Part shown: positions 15,575 through 24,957 of the stretch, piece by piece
How positions within the stretch are numbered: position 1 is the first letter of the stretch
Layout: each line of letters begins with the position of its first letter
Origin: Methylacidiphilales bacterium
GTDB lineage: Bacteria; Verrucomicrobiota; Verrucomicrobiia; Methylacidiphilales; UBA1321
DNA: 49,742 bases
Assembly: GCA_021272315.1 (NCBI GenBank)
Contig: JAJSLI010000126.1
Span: forward strand, 1-49,742
Direction: 5' to 3'
Made by a program: the position numbers and the translations under genes
Notes under the pieces: model-generated
What the model was told of the DNA's origin: nothing
Seen by the model: only the letters and a program-made list of their open reading frames with translations
Database searches by the model: none

Positions 15575-16618
15575 ATGACGACGCCCGCCAAGCCGTCGGA
15601 ATCGGCCTGGGCCGCGCTCGCCGTGATGCGCTGGGTCCTGGCCGGCATCGTGCTGATGACCCATCTCCGGGCCACGTTTGTGCCGAGCAATGCGGCCATC
15701 GATTTCATCGTTTCCCTCGGCGGGAAGGCCGCGGTCATGGGGTTTTTCCTCATCTCGGGCTACTCCATCGCCCACTCCTATGGCGAACGGCCCGACGGCT
15801 ACTTCCGCCGCCGCTTTTTGCGCATCTACCCGCTCTATCTCGTCGCGGTGCTCTTCACCCAACTGGTGGTTTACCTCGCGCCCTCGCCCGCCGTCTGCCT
15901 CGACGGCTACGCCTTTAACTCGGCGGGATTTCGGACCAGCGTGGCCAACGCGCTTCTTTTGCAGGGTTTCGCCGCGATTCCCCTCACCTACAACATCCCG
16001 CTCTGGTCCCTCAGCATCGAGGTCCTTTACTACCTGCTCGCGCCCTTTCTTTACCGCCGCCCACAAACGGTTCTCGCCTACTTCATCATCGTTTCAATGA
16101 TTGTCTTTCATCTCTCCCCCGATCCCGGCCTGCTCTATGGTTACACGGCGCTCATCTACCTCTGGCCGTGGCTCATCGGCTTTCTCCTCGGGCGCGACGC
16201 GAGCCGGATCGTCCGAACTGTCGTTTACGGCCTGATCGGCGCATTGCTCGTTTTTCTCAGCAAGCGGGAGACCGTCGAGCCTCTCAGCGTCGTAACTTAT
16301 CTTGGCACCTTCGCGGCCATCCTGGCCGCGCCCTATTTCCGCATCCCCACGTTAGGGCGCAAGGCGGCCAACTTCCTCGGCGACCTTTCCTATCCCCTCT
16401 ATCTGTTCCACCTCCCTCTTGCCATTCTCTTCTTTAAATATTTTGGATTGCGGGGGCTGCCCGAATTTCTCATCGCCATCATCGGCAGCACGGCGGTGTT
16501 TTGGTACGTCTTCGACGAGAAACTCAAGCGCTGGCTTTGGGCTCCGCTCGTCGATGCCATCATCCGATTCGCCAAGTCAGCATGCTTCACCCAGCCAACG
16601 GGAAATCCCGCCCCCTAA
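15575..16618 (+). CDS. Acyltransferase 3 family membrane protein (OafA type)
   Basis: A 347-residue polytopic protein with about ten hydrophobic segments. It has the start typical of the family, WVLAGIVLMTHLRATF, with the conserved His, followed by FFLISGYSIAHSYGERPDGYFRRRFLRIYPLYLV. The FFxxSGF-like motif and the RRxxRxxP motif are hallmarks of acyltransferase family 3, which moves acyl (often acetyl) groups across the membrane onto surface sugars or lipids. The acceptor is unknown and no polysaccharide genes are adjacent. It converges with the patatin gene, 29 bp away. Confidence 0.85.
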   Translation: MTTPAKPSESAWAALAVMRWVLAGIVLMTHLRATFVPSNAAIDFIVSLGGKAAVMGFFLISGYSIAHSYGERPDGYFRRRFLRIYPLYLVAVLFTQLVVYLAPSPAVCLDGYAFNSAGFRTSVANALLLQGFAAIPLTYNIPLWSLSIEVLYYLLAPFLYRRPQTVLAYFIIVSMIVFHLSPDPGLLYGYTALIYLWPWLIGFLLGRDASRIVRTVVYGLIGALLVFLSKRETVEPLSVVTYLGTFAAILAAPYFRIPTLGRKAANFLGDLSYPLYLFHLPLAILFFKYFGLRGLPEFLIAIIGSTAVFWYVFDEKLKRWLWAPLVDAIIRFAKSACFTQPTGNPAP

Positions 16619-16647
16619 GGCAACCCTTCAAGCCGGTCGCCCTCCGC

Positions 16648-17763
16648 TCAAACCAAGTGCCCGATCCGGACGTTTTCGGCGTATTCCTGCCCAAGGCGCT
16701 TGAGGAAGGGGATGGCGGGCAGGTTGTCGACGCCGAAGAAATCGGGGTGGATACCCAAGCCCTCCCTAACCTCGTCATCCGTCAATTTGTGATTGTAGCG
16801 GCAATAAAGAAATTTGCGCGGATCGCCGGGAATGAGCTGTTCATACACCATGCTGCCCATTTCGGTGTCGATTTCCGTTCCAATGAGGCAGCGGCCGGCC
16901 AGCCGGCAGCATAGATCCTGATACTGGTTGTTGGAATCGATCAAGGCGGGCACGGCATGCTTGAGCTGGTCCATGACCATGATTTGGCGCACGTCCAGCT
17001 GGTCCATTTTTACCCGGCGACGTCCCGTGCCGATGGAAATGATCCGCATCTTGTCCTCCCCGGTTTCCCAATTATTGCCAAAGGCGGGCAGGACGGCGGT
17101 GAGGTACATGATGTAGGCGGGATTGTTGTAAGGGGTCAGCGCGCCGTCCATGAAGACCCACTTCTTGCCGCCGGCCTCGATGGCTTCGGGCGCGAAATAG
17201 AGAGGCGCGGCGGTGCTGGCGCGAATGAGCTGAAAGATCGGGATGTCCAGATTGCAGTCTCCCATCGAGCGATTGTTGTACATGGCGCCGGGGCTGTTGG
17301 TGATGACCCAGGGCGCGCCAGTGGAGGCGTTGCGCATGACGCAGAGGTAGCGGGTGCGCAACCCCGGCGAGCCGAGCAGCGCGGGTTTCCTTATCTTCGT
17401 TCCATGTTCGTCCTGCGTTTCCTCAGAGAAATACTCCTTCAGCAAAATATTAAGGGGTTCGGCGGAAAATCTGACCCAGATGGGCAATCTGGCCAGTTGT
17501 TTGCCGTACCAGTTTTTATAAGAAAAGACCTGATACGTTTGATTGAGATAAAATTTCTCGATGTCGTCAACCGCGGCGCCCCAGGAGAGGGCCGCAGCGA
17601 TGATTGCGCCGGTGCTGGTGCCGCCGATGTAGTGAAAATGGTCGGCCAGAACGAGGTTCGGGTCTTTCTTTTCGATCCGCAGCAGCGATTCGATCTTATG
17701 AAGGATTTGGAGGGAAAAAATCCCCCTCGTACCACCGCCGTCCAGCGAGAGAATGTTTTTCAT
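16648..17763 (-). CDS. Patatin-like phospholipase (candidate effector)
   Basis: The 371-residue protein has the full patatin active site: the oxyanion loop LSLDGGGTRGIFSL near the N-terminus, the nucleophile elbow YIGGTSTGAII with Ser, and the catalytic Asp in VFMDGAL. Patatins release fatty acids from membrane lipids. In bacterial immunity, CBASS CapV and some SLOG- or TIR-linked systems use patatins that attack the cell membrane after nucleotide signalling. Here it is the last gene of the TIR-FGE > SLOG > SLOG-TM > patatin operon, 34 bp after the SLOG-TM stop. It has no signal peptide, so it acts from the cytosol. The effector role is inference from context. Confidence 0.85.
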   Translation of the reverse strand: MKNILSLDGGGTRGIFSLQILHKIESLLRIEKKDPNLVLADHFHYIGGTSTGAIIAAALSWGAAVDDIEKFYLNQTYQVFSYKNWYGKQLARLPIWVRFSAEPLNILLKEYFSEETQDEHGTKIRKPALLGSPGLRTRYLCVMRNASTGAPWVITNSPGAMYNNRSMGDCNLDIPIFQLIRASTAAPLYFAPEAIEAGGKKWVFMDGALTPYNNPAYIMYLTAVLPAFGNNWETGEDKMRIISIGTGRRRVKMDQLDVRQIMVMDQLKHAVPALIDSNNQYQDLCCRLAGRCLIGTEIDTEMGSMVYEQLIPGDPRKFLYCRYNHKLTDDEVREGLGIHPDFFGVDNLPAIPFLKRLGQEYAENVRIGHLV

Positions 17764-17797
17764 GGTCTTCGTGGTGCGCTCGTGAACCGGGTGAAGA

Positions 17798-19324
17798 TTA
17801 TTTCGAGTACTTGATGAAGGAATACCACTCCAGCACCTCGTTCAACAACACTTTCTCGGCCCGGTCGACGACATCTCCCACCGTTTCCCACGTTTCGGCG
17901 TGGACTAGATCGGCCAAAGCGCGGTGAAGGTGCTCCTGCATCTCGCGGTAACGGGCCTTGCGACGGCCCAGCGTTTCAATGGCATCCCAGGCCAGTATCC
18001 ACGAGGCAAAGGCCGGCGCCATGATCGGAATGAACCCGAGAAGAAAATAGGCCCAGGTCCCGGGAGGAGGCGGTTCATGATTTGGGCTGATGAAGTGAGA
18101 ATAAAGGAGCGAACCGGCGCCCGCCAAAATCGAAAGGGCGGTGAACGCCCAGTAAAACGGCGTGAGCCTGCCCGACAGAGCAACCGCCTTGTCGGCTTGT
18201 TCCTTGTAATAGTCGTACTGATCTTTCAAGCGATTGACTCCGTAACCGGCTTTGAACTCACGCAGCGTCACGGTGCCGGCCGACCCATGCACGGCGCGAA
18301 GATAGCGGATGAACTGGAGGGTGTCGCGGGCCTCGGGCTGCCCGCCCATGGCCAGCGACTCCGTCAAACGTGGCAACCTCCAAGTGGTCCTGGCCGAGCG
18401 GCACATCTCGGCCTTGAGGCGGGAATTGATCCACCGGCTCTGTGATTTCCGGATTTGCAGGACCAAAAAGATGACTGCGCCAGCCACCACGCAAAAAAAC
18501 TTGATGCCGATGAGGGTCCGCACCAGGACCTCCAACGGAATGCCGAGGGGAATGTGCAGGTTGAACCCGCCAAACTGCGGCGGAGGAAGGAACACCACTT
18601 GCACCGTGCCGGCTATCGCCGCCACGGCGTTGGCGAGAACGACGTTGAGAAAGTACTTGCGGTATCGGGGCGCGAGGCGGTCGGCATCCTGCTTGCACAC
18701 CGTGAAATAGTTGATCAATTCGTCGGGGCATTGCAATTGCACTGCGGCCGGCGGATCACCCAGCATTTTAACGAGGACATCAAACCCGGCTTCCGGCTGC
18801 GCCTGGCCGGATTCGAATTTAATCTCGTCCGGGTTGGCCGGATCCGCCTGTTCGCGAATGGAGACGATCTCACGGCGCTGTCGCTGGGCATACTCGACAA
18901 TCAGGGCCGTCTCCTCCACCGGCGTGTCGGCATTCTCAAAAACCAGCAGGACATCGGCTTCGTCGACCAGCTTGCGCCCAATCGTCAACGCCACCCGGTC
19001 ATCCGGCACCACCTCTACCGCCGTGGCCCGGCGCAAGAACGTTTCGAGATCGTTCCACGCCTCTGCGGAACTATTTTTCTGAAGTTCCTCCGCACTCACG
19101 GGAAGCACAACGACCAGTGGGATGCCGAGATCGAGCGCCTGCTGCGCGAACACCCGATCCGCCGGCGAGGCCAACTCCGTTATGGCCATAAGTTTGTCCG
19201 CGCCCCGGGCCGCCGCTTGAAACCGGTCGCAGACGGCTTGAGCCAGCGCCTCGGGTCGAAGCGGCGTCGTGCGTCCGTAGAAGGCAATGATCCGGACTTT
19301 TTCCAAATGCGGAACGACGTTCAT
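17798..19324 (-). CDS. SLOG-like domain protein with four membrane segments (SLATT-like)
   Basis: Residues 1-190 form a Rossmann-like alpha/beta domain. It parallels the adjacent SLOG protein: ASPADRVFAQQALDLGIPLVVVLP here against AEGADRLAAHVAVEQGMDLIVPLP there, so they look like diverged paralogues. Four hydrophobic segments follow, at about 225-247, 268-290, 390-410 and 424-446. Between the pairs lies a helical, charged region ending in YDYYKEQADKAVALSG. SLATT-type membrane proteins joined to SLOG sensors are predicted nucleotide-gated pores in conflict systems (Burroughs and Aravind classification, recalled, not searched). The family assignment is by pattern and could be wrong in detail. 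Its start overlaps the stop of the SLOG gene by 4 bp. Confidence 0.6.
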   Translation of the reverse strand: MNVVPHLEKVRIIAFYGRTTPLRPEALAQAVCDRFQAAARGADKLMAITELASPADRVFAQQALDLGIPLVVVLPVSAEELQKNSSAEAWNDLETFLRRATAVEVVPDDRVALTIGRKLVDEADVLLVFENADTPVEETALIVEYAQRQRREIVSIREQADPANPDEIKFESGQAQPEAGFDVLVKMLGDPPAAVQLQCPDELINYFTVCKQDADRLAPRYRKYFLNVVLANAVAAIAGTVQVVFLPPPQFGGFNLHIPLGIPLEVLVRTLIGIKFFCVVAGAVIFLVLQIRKSQSRWINSRLKAEMCRSARTTWRLPRLTESLAMGGQPEARDTLQFIRYLRAVHGSAGTVTLREFKAGYGVNRLKDQYDYYKEQADKAVALSGRLTPFYWAFTALSILAGAGSLLYSHFISPNHEPPPPGTWAYFLLGFIPIMAPAFASWILAWDAIETLGRRKARYREMQEHLHRALADLVHAETWETVGDVVDRAEKVLLNEVLEWYSFIKYSK

Positions 19325-19998
19325 TGCCGTGATTCCCTGCCTCCTTCAGCCCCGGAGGTATTCGCATAAATTTTCCGTATTTCAAAGGCGCCCGGAAGGT
19401 CGGGATTCGATTGGCGCGGTGTCACGACGTGGAAAATCACATCCGATTGGTTTGGATCGAGTATCGCCCAATCGGACCGGTGTGCATATGGAAGTTTCTC
19501 CCGTTTCTGGCGGACTACCTGGGACGTGCCGCCCGTTTTTTCCGCAGGGTCTCCGTCCCAAAGCGCGAGCAGAAAATGGCTGTGCTTGACGATGTAGTGG
19601 CCAACCCGTGCATAAAACCAACTGCGGGACTTGTCCCGGCCGGGCTCGACCGGTTCGATCTCTGGCACGTGGGGCGCAACAAATACCTCTTTCGCCTTCT
19701 TCAGCAATTCGGCAAATTCGCCCCGCGATTCAACGGTTTTGAAGTCAGTTCGATAATCTTCCAACGGCATCGGCAGGGGCACAATCAGATCCATCCCCTG
19801 CTCCACGGCGACATGCGCCGCCAGCCGGTCGGCACCCTCGGCCAGCGCACTGAGCAGAATCATCGGACCGTCGGGATAGGCCGCTTTCAAATCGGTGAAA
19901 ATTTTGCCGACGATGCTCCGCAGACGCGGCAGGTCCTCGTCCCGGAGGTCCCGGTGGCCCGTCACGCCCACTACCAGCGGTATGCGGTTGTTTTTCAT
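19321..19998 (-). CDS. SLOG-family nucleotide-sensor-like protein
   Basis: A 225-residue soluble protein opening RIPLVVGVTGHRDLRDEDL. It continues with LLSALAEGADRLAAHVAV and LIVPLPMPLEDY, the wording of SLOG (SMF/DprA-LOG) Rossmann domains, which bind or cleave nucleotides. A later segment, HYIVKHSHFLLALWDGD, followed by GGTSQVVR, is also usual in this group. SLOG domains sense the NAD-derived signal in Thoeris ThsA and are predicted sensors in many other systems. It overlaps TIR-FGE upstream and SLOG-TM downstream by 4 bp each, so tight stoichiometric expression is likely. Biochemical function is inferred from the family. Confidence 0.7.
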   Translation of the reverse strand: MKNNRIPLVVGVTGHRDLRDEDLPRLRSIVGKIFTDLKAAYPDGPMILLSALAEGADRLAAHVAVEQGMDLIVPLPMPLEDYRTDFKTVESRGEFAELLKKAKEVFVAPHVPEIEPVEPGRDKSRSWFYARVGHYIVKHSHFLLALWDGDPAEKTGGTSQVVRQKREKLPYAHRSDWAILDPNQSDVIFHVVTPRQSNPDLPGAFEIRKIYANTSGAEGGRESRQ

Positions 19999-21449
19999 GG
20001 CTGGGTAGGCGAGGTTGCCATGACAAGTCTGAACCCGTTGTCACCGCGGCGATTGCCCTGATCGCAATTACTGCGATAGGATGAGAGCAAGCGCTCGAAA
20101 GCAGCCATATCCCAGGCAGCTCCGCGCAATACCCGATAGCCGGGTAGGTTGTCATACGCGTCTTCACACCACTGCCATACATTGCCGCCCATGTCATATA
20201 AACCATAGGGATTCGCGGCAAAGCTCCCCACCGGCGAAGTGTAGGAGTAACCGTCATGAGTCAGGGATTCTGAGTAGTTGCCGGCTCCTTTCGGCGGCGG
20301 CCATTCCGTGCCCCATGGATAGACCCCCTGAACCTTGCCGCTCTCTTGCTCGGGTGTGCCCCCGCTAACCTCATTCAATCCAACCGCCTTGCTCCATTCC
20401 GCATCGGTCGGCAGCCGATATTCCTGGTTGGAGGCCAGTTTTCCTTCGGCCTGCTCTTTCTTCGTTAGCCAAGCGCAAAAGGCGTTTGCATCATCCCAGC
20501 TCACGTCGATTGCCGGATCGTTGTCGGTTTGGGTGAAATCGGTCTTGGGCCAGGCTTGACCTGTTTCCTTCACGAAGACCGCGTAGTCCTTCACCCGCAC
20601 GTCCCAGATGCTGAACAAGACCCCGTCGGTTCCCGCTGGAACGAACGACACCCCCAAGCTGTTCGTCCAGGACTGACCGGCAGCAGTTCCCGATGCCGGT
20701 GCAGGGGTGACTACAGGTGGAGGAGGAGTTGCCGGGGTGGGCGGGGCAGGCGTGGGTGCCACGTTTCCCGATGGCGCGTTTTCCTGGTCGCTCTTGGCTT
20801 GGGTCGTGGTTTGCTGGGCCGGTGAAACAGTTTTCTGTTCCGCGATCTCCGCCGACTTCCTTTCCGCAGGCAAGACGACACCGAAATAATAGCCAAGCAT
20901 GCCCAAAACAAGGAAAGCGATGCCCGCGCCGATCCACCATCGTGTGCCGGAAGACGCGGGTATCGGGGCCGGTTTCGGACTGGCAGGCTCAGCCTCGCCC
21001 GTATCTCCCCGTTTTGTCGTGGGAAGCAGCGCTCTTTCCAGCTTGCGATAATACTGGTCGTCCGATATCTGCCACCGGTAGATGGCTTGGATATCGGCCA
21101 TGCGCAACTCAAGGCCGGAAGGCAGTTTGATATCGGCAAGATGGATGGCCAGGAAGGGTTTGCCCCGGTTCAGGGCAAAATTGATTTCATTCCTGACGTT
21201 GGTCGAGCGGACGGAGTCCTCGGAAATAAAAACCATGAAGTAAGCCGCCCCCTCCAAGGCCCGGGCTATTTCTTCGGTCCACTCATTGCCCGGATCGATG
21301 CCTTCATCATACCAAATGCGATAACCGTGCTGATTCAGGCGGCTGATCTCGGAAAAAACCTCCGTTCCATCCTTGTGAGAGTAACTGACAAAAATATAGG
21401 GCTCCCGCCCGTGATAGGCATCGAAGGGGTGATTCGCCACCGATGGCAT
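19995..21449 (-). CDS. TIR domain - transmembrane helix - FGE/sulfatase-modifying-factor domain protein
   Basis: Residues 16-145 are a TIR domain: YIFVSYSHKDGTEVF, then HGYRIWYDEGIDPGNEW, then FISEDSVRSTNVRNEI. The last motif keeps the glutamate (E88) used by NAD-cleaving TIR enzymes. One membrane helix lies at about 172-194, followed by a Pro/Thr/Ala-rich linker and a C-type-lectin-like FGE domain (about 255-484; PTDAEWSKAVGL, YGLYDMGGNVWQWCEDAY, YRVLRGAAW, RGDNGFRLV). The paired active-site Cys of true formylglycine-generating enzymes are not evident; only one Cys (SNCDQG) lies near that place, so the domain probably binds something. It heads the operon, with the next gene overlapping by 4 bp. 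With one membrane pass the TIR and FGE parts could lie on opposite faces. Confidence 0.85.
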   Translation of the reverse strand: MPSVANHPFDAYHGREPYIFVSYSHKDGTEVFSEISRLNQHGYRIWYDEGIDPGNEWTEEIARALEGAAYFMVFISEDSVRSTNVRNEINFALNRGKPFLAIHLADIKLPSGLELRMADIQAIYRWQISDDQYYRKLERALLPTTKRGDTGEAEPASPKPAPIPASSGTRWWIGAGIAFLVLGMLGYYFGVVLPAERKSAEIAEQKTVSPAQQTTTQAKSDQENAPSGNVAPTPAPPTPATPPPPVVTPAPASGTAAGQSWTNSLGVSFVPAGTDGVLFSIWDVRVKDYAVFVKETGQAWPKTDFTQTDNDPAIDVSWDDANAFCAWLTKKEQAEGKLASNQEYRLPTDAEWSKAVGLNEVSGGTPEQESGKVQGVYPWGTEWPPPKGAGNYSESLTHDGYSYTSPVGSFAANPYGLYDMGGNVWQWCEDAYDNLPGYRVLRGAAWDMAAFERLLSSYRSNCDQGNRRGDNGFRLVMATSPTQP

Positions 21450-21532
21450 ATTCCAGAAGTTGCTGGGACATGTTTAAAATGGGAAGTCCAAAGAAAAATG
21501 GCCGAACGCGCTTTGTGGTTTGACAAGGAAGC

Positions 21533-22867
21533 GTGGGGCGCTTTGACTCTTGTCCCGTGAACTCCCTGGTTTCGGCCTCCATTCGTCCGGGTTTGGTTCG
21601 TTTTTTTTTATTAATCTCCGTTCTTTTTTTAGCCGGATGCGGCAGCGCTCACTACCGGTCCGACTACAACGGATTTAACAACGCGTACGCAGACAGCTCC
21701 AATCGCCAGATGCTGTTAAACCTGGCCCGCCTGGACCAGCACGACCCAACCTACTTTCTCCAATTTGGCCAGATCAGCGTCCAATATCAAGTGAGCGGCT
21801 CGCTTAACGTTGTGGGCAATGAAACTATTCCGCCAGTCTCGGGCACCACGCATCCGTTGGAAAGCCCCCTTGGAACCGGGACGGCGACGGTCGGCGCGGC
21901 AGCCAGCACGACCCCATCCTTCACCTTCATTCCCGTCACCGACGACAAGGTTGCACAAGCGCTTTTGCAGCCGGTTCCTCCGGAAGTTCTTTATAGTTTA
22001 TTTCAGCAGGGCTGGCCGGTCGATCAGTTGATGCGCCTGATGGTGCAACGGTTTGAAATTCAGCTTCCCGGACAAAGCGGCGTTTCCACCTTCACGAACT
22101 CGCTGGATGACGGGGACGTGAAGTCTTATGCCATCTTTTTAAAAATGTGCGCCATCGCCCGACAGCTTCAAATCCACGGCGCCCTCAAGCTGCAAGCGAA
22201 AACGGAATTCGTTCCCCTGGCGCAAGGCTGGGCGCTGCCCAAGGACAAGCCCCCAACCCCGGAACAACTCATTGCCGCGCAGGATAAGGACCTTGTCTAT
22301 GTGCAAGACCCGGACACCAAAAATTGGCAATTGGGCCGGAATGAATTGATACCCATTTTTACCTTGGGAAACGGCAGCGACGCGGTTTTCGCCAGCCTGA
22401 AAAAACAAGCCGTCTACAATTACGGCGATTCGCTTAACAACATGCGCACGTTTCTTGGCTCAGGCTTTGCCGTGCAGGAAAAATTGGAAAGCGATACGGG
22501 ATCTGCCGATTCCCATTTAATCCTGCGGTCCTTCCTCAACATTCTTGCCGCGGCGGCGAAGGAACAAACCAATTTTGAAGCCGTGCTGCCTGGCAATCCC
22601 TTGATACCCGAGGTTGTCCCGGACATCGAACGTCAACCGATCCTGAAATTGCGCTGGAACGGCAACTCGACACCGCTGCTTTCCCCACTGCTCGCTCTCA
22701 ATTACCATGGCCAGACCTATCAGATCACCGACCCGGTCACGGCCAAGGTTGACGAGACGGCCACGTGGAATCGCGATGTTTTCCGCCTGTTGACGCAGCT
22801 TGCCTTCCAAGTCTCGCTCGATACCTCGAAGTTCCCGCTTCCAACCACCCTGCAGGTTGTTCAGTGA
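21533..22867 (+). CDS. Lipoprotein of unknown function beside the TIR/SLOG operon
   Basis: The 444-residue product has a hydrophobic stretch and lipobox (LISVLFLAGCGS, Cys36 from the GTG at 21533), so it is probably anchored to the outer membrane or inner-membrane face. Mature sequence features are an early YADSSNRQMLLNLARL, a Thr/Pro-rich segment near 110-130, and mixed alpha/beta content with no motif I recognise. The GTG at 21533 follows AAGGA by 4 bases; an in-frame GTG at 21557 is an alternative. It is divergent from TIR-FGE across 83 bp and lies 239 bp before the TIR-FHA gene. Its place between the two TIR genes suggests a shared role, possibly as a surface sensor, but that is inference. 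Confidence 0.65.
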   Translation: MGRFDSCPVNSLVSASIRPGLVRFFLLISVLFLAGCGSAHYRSDYNGFNNAYADSSNRQMLLNLARLDQHDPTYFLQFGQISVQYQVSGSLNVVGNETIPPVSGTTHPLESPLGTGTATVGAAASTTPSFTFIPVTDDKVAQALLQPVPPEVLYSLFQQGWPVDQLMRLMVQRFEIQLPGQSGVSTFTNSLDDGDVKSYAIFLKMCAIARQLQIHGALKLQAKTEFVPLAQGWALPKDKPPTPEQLIAAQDKDLVYVQDPDTKNWQLGRNELIPIFTLGNGSDAVFASLKKQAVYNYGDSLNNMRTFLGSGFAVQEKLESDTGSADSHLILRSFLNILAAAAKEQTNFEAVLPGNPLIPEVVPDIERQPILKLRWNGNSTPLLSPLLALNYHGQTYQITDPVTAKVDETATWNRDVFRLLTQLAFQVSLDTSKFPLPTTLQVVQ

Positions 22868-23106
22868 AAGTCCGCTAATCCGGGCGATGCTGAATGCACC
22901 TTTTCAGGTGATCTGTTCCTCTGCGCGCGGGCATTTCGTGCCGGTTGCCCAAAGACCCTTACTGATTGGAGTCTCCGCCAAAGAAAGCCTTTTGCCCTTT
23001 AGGTTATTTAGTTTTAGTGATAAAAAATGGCGTTTGATTTTCCAGCCCAGAAAATTATGGATGCAGTTGACGCGATACTTCCATCAAGCTTAAGGACGTC
23101 ATCGTC

Positions 23107-24957
23107 ATGGCCACCGATGTCTTCATAAGTCACTCTTCCACCGACAAGGAGATGGCCGATACCATCTGCGCGTTTCTGGAATCGAAAAACATCCCCTGTT
23201 GGATCGCGCCGCGCAACATCCTCCCGGGCGAGGAATGGGGAGATTCCATCCTTCGCGGAATCAACACCTGCCGCGTCATGGTGCTCATCTTTTCCAAGGC
23301 GGCGAACGATTCCGGCCCGGTCCGAAGCGAAGTCGACCGCGCCGTCAACGCCCGGAAAATCCTGATCCCGTTCCGAATCGAAAATGTCCAACCCACCGGG
23401 GCGATGGAATTTCATATCGGCCGCCGCCACTGGCTTGACGCCTATACACCGCCCCTCGAACGCCATCTGGAATTACTCGTCCGGGCCGTTCACGATATTC
23501 TCAACCCAGCCCCAGCCGCCACCGACCTCCCTCCGGTTACACTGTCGTCGGACGGCACGGCGAAGCCGTCAACGGACTCAACCGCCCGCAGGCCCGGTCC
23601 GCCCATGCTGCCGCGGGTGACCCAGGACGAGGTGCCTCTGCGCGTCCTTCTCAATTTCAATCATGTGGTGGTCGCGGGGCATCCCTCCACCTTCCAGATC
23701 ATGGTGGAAAACACGGGCGCCCGGGTCCTCAAACAGATTCAAATCGTGATGGAAAGCCGCGGCTTGGAACAACCCGTCAGGAAAAACCTGGCCAAGCTGG
23801 ACGCATCCCAAAGTCAGCGCCATCTCTTTGAAATCGAACCGATCCGCTCCGGTAATTTCGCCCTGCAATGCACGATCAAGTGTCACGAGCAAGATAAGCA
23901 GATCGCCCTGGTCGGCTCCCGCTCTCTCCGCATCAATGAAACGCCCGAGACTTCCAACGTCGCCATCAACATGAAAGACCTGAAGGGCAATGCGGCCGGC
24001 GGGGAAACCGCGGCGGCGGGGGAATCTCCTCTCGGCAACGTCGTGCCGTCCGGCACAATCCGGACGCTGAACGATCTGCTGAACCTGGAGCTGGCGGAAA
24101 ATTTCGAACCTCTCGAATTGACGCTTGATTACGAAGTGGACCTGCATGCGCTCGCCCAGGAAGAAGCGGGGGCGCGCCAACGTCTCCAAATACCCGGCGC
24201 CTTCCTGGATCAGGCGCAGCAAGGAACTCTCCTGAAACTGGAACCGATCGATACGTCGGCCCATGCCAACAACCGCGAAATCCGTCTCGTGGCGCGTTCC
24301 AGTTTTTGTATCGGACGCTCCCGCGAGGAAGCCGATTTTCTCACCTGGTTTTGGCCGCGCAACGAAGCCAACGACCAAAAAACGCGCCGCATCAGCAAGA
24401 AACACTGCATCTTCTCCATCCATGGGGTCAAGATTCACATCCGCGACAACGAGACCTCCAATCGCACCACGCTCGGCGGTCAGGAACTGGCGGCGAAGGA
24501 CGGCGAACCCCTGGAGCGCCGGGGCATCCTGAAGATCGCCGGCATTTACGTTCTCGACGTCACCCCTTTTCCCTCCAACGCGCCGGAGGGCCCGGTCATT
24601 GCCAACCTGCGGAATTGGAGCGGGGCCAAAACAGAAACGCCCTCGAAAATCCGGGGAAGCGTCCGCTTCCTCCCGATGACGTCGCACGTTCTTCCGCAAA
24701 ATTCGACCTGGCTCCTCACCGACGGGGCCTTCGGCACCAGCCGCGCCAATCCCATCATTATCGATGCCCGTGGCCTCGCCGAAATCCAGGGCCGCTTCCA
24801 CCACCATCTCGGCGGTTTCTGGATCGAAAGCTCCGTCAACAACGGCGCCGTTCACATCAACGGGGCCAGGCTTGAACCCGGCTTCATTGTGCCCCTGCTG
24901 GCCGGCCAGACCGTCAAGCTGGGTGAAACCAGCTTCCGTGTCATCATCGTGGCTTAA
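23107..24957 (+). CDS. TIR - Ig-like - FHA domain protein
   Basis: A 616-residue soluble protein. The N-terminal TIR domain (1-135) reads VFISHSSTDKEMADTI, IPCWIAPRNILPGEEW and SGPVRSEVDRAV; E75 sits at the NADase glutamate position. After a Pro/Thr linker comes a beta-rich segment (about 175-275, LLNFNHVVVAGHPSTFQIMV), like CARDB/Ig-type adhesion folds. The C-terminal half holds an FHA domain: CIGRS at 401-405, RRISKKHC with S430 and H433, and SNRTTLGG, which is the usual phosphothreonine-binding residue set. A further FHA-like beta stretch closes the protein. FHA domains bind phosphothreonine, and the next gene encodes a Ser/Thr kinase in convergent orientation, so phosphorylation-controlled recruitment is the natural hypothesis. 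Confidence 0.85.
   Translation: MATDVFISHSSTDKEMADTICAFLESKNIPCWIAPRNILPGEEWGDSILRGINTCRVMVLIFSKAANDSGPVRSEVDRAVNARKILIPFRIENVQPTGAMEFHIGRRHWLDAYTPPLERHLELLVRAVHDILNPAPAATDLPPVTLSSDGTAKPSTDSTARRPGPPMLPRVTQDEVPLRVLLNFNHVVVAGHPSTFQIMVENTGARVLKQIQIVMESRGLEQPVRKNLAKLDASQSQRHLFEIEPIRSGNFALQCTIKCHEQDKQIALVGSRSLRINETPETSNVAINMKDLKGNAAGGETAAAGESPLGNVVPSGTIRTLNDLLNLELAENFEPLELTLDYEVDLHALAQEEAGARQRLQIPGAFLDQAQQGTLLKLEPIDTSAHANNREIRLVARSSFCIGRSREEADFLTWFWPRNEANDQKTRRISKKHCIFSIHGVKIHIRDNETSNRTTLGGQELAAKDGEPLERRGILKIAGIYVLDVTPFPSNAPEGPVIANLRNWSGAKTETPSKIRGSVRFLPMTSHVLPQNSTWLLTDGAFGTSRANPIIIDARGLAEIQGRFHHHLGGFWIESSVNNGAVHINGARLEPGFIVPLLAGQTVKLGETSFRVIIVA

Noticed and set aside
20003..20690. FGE domain as a diversity-generating retroelement target.
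   Set aside because: The lectin-like fold would suit one, but no reverse transcriptase or template repeat was seen nearby.
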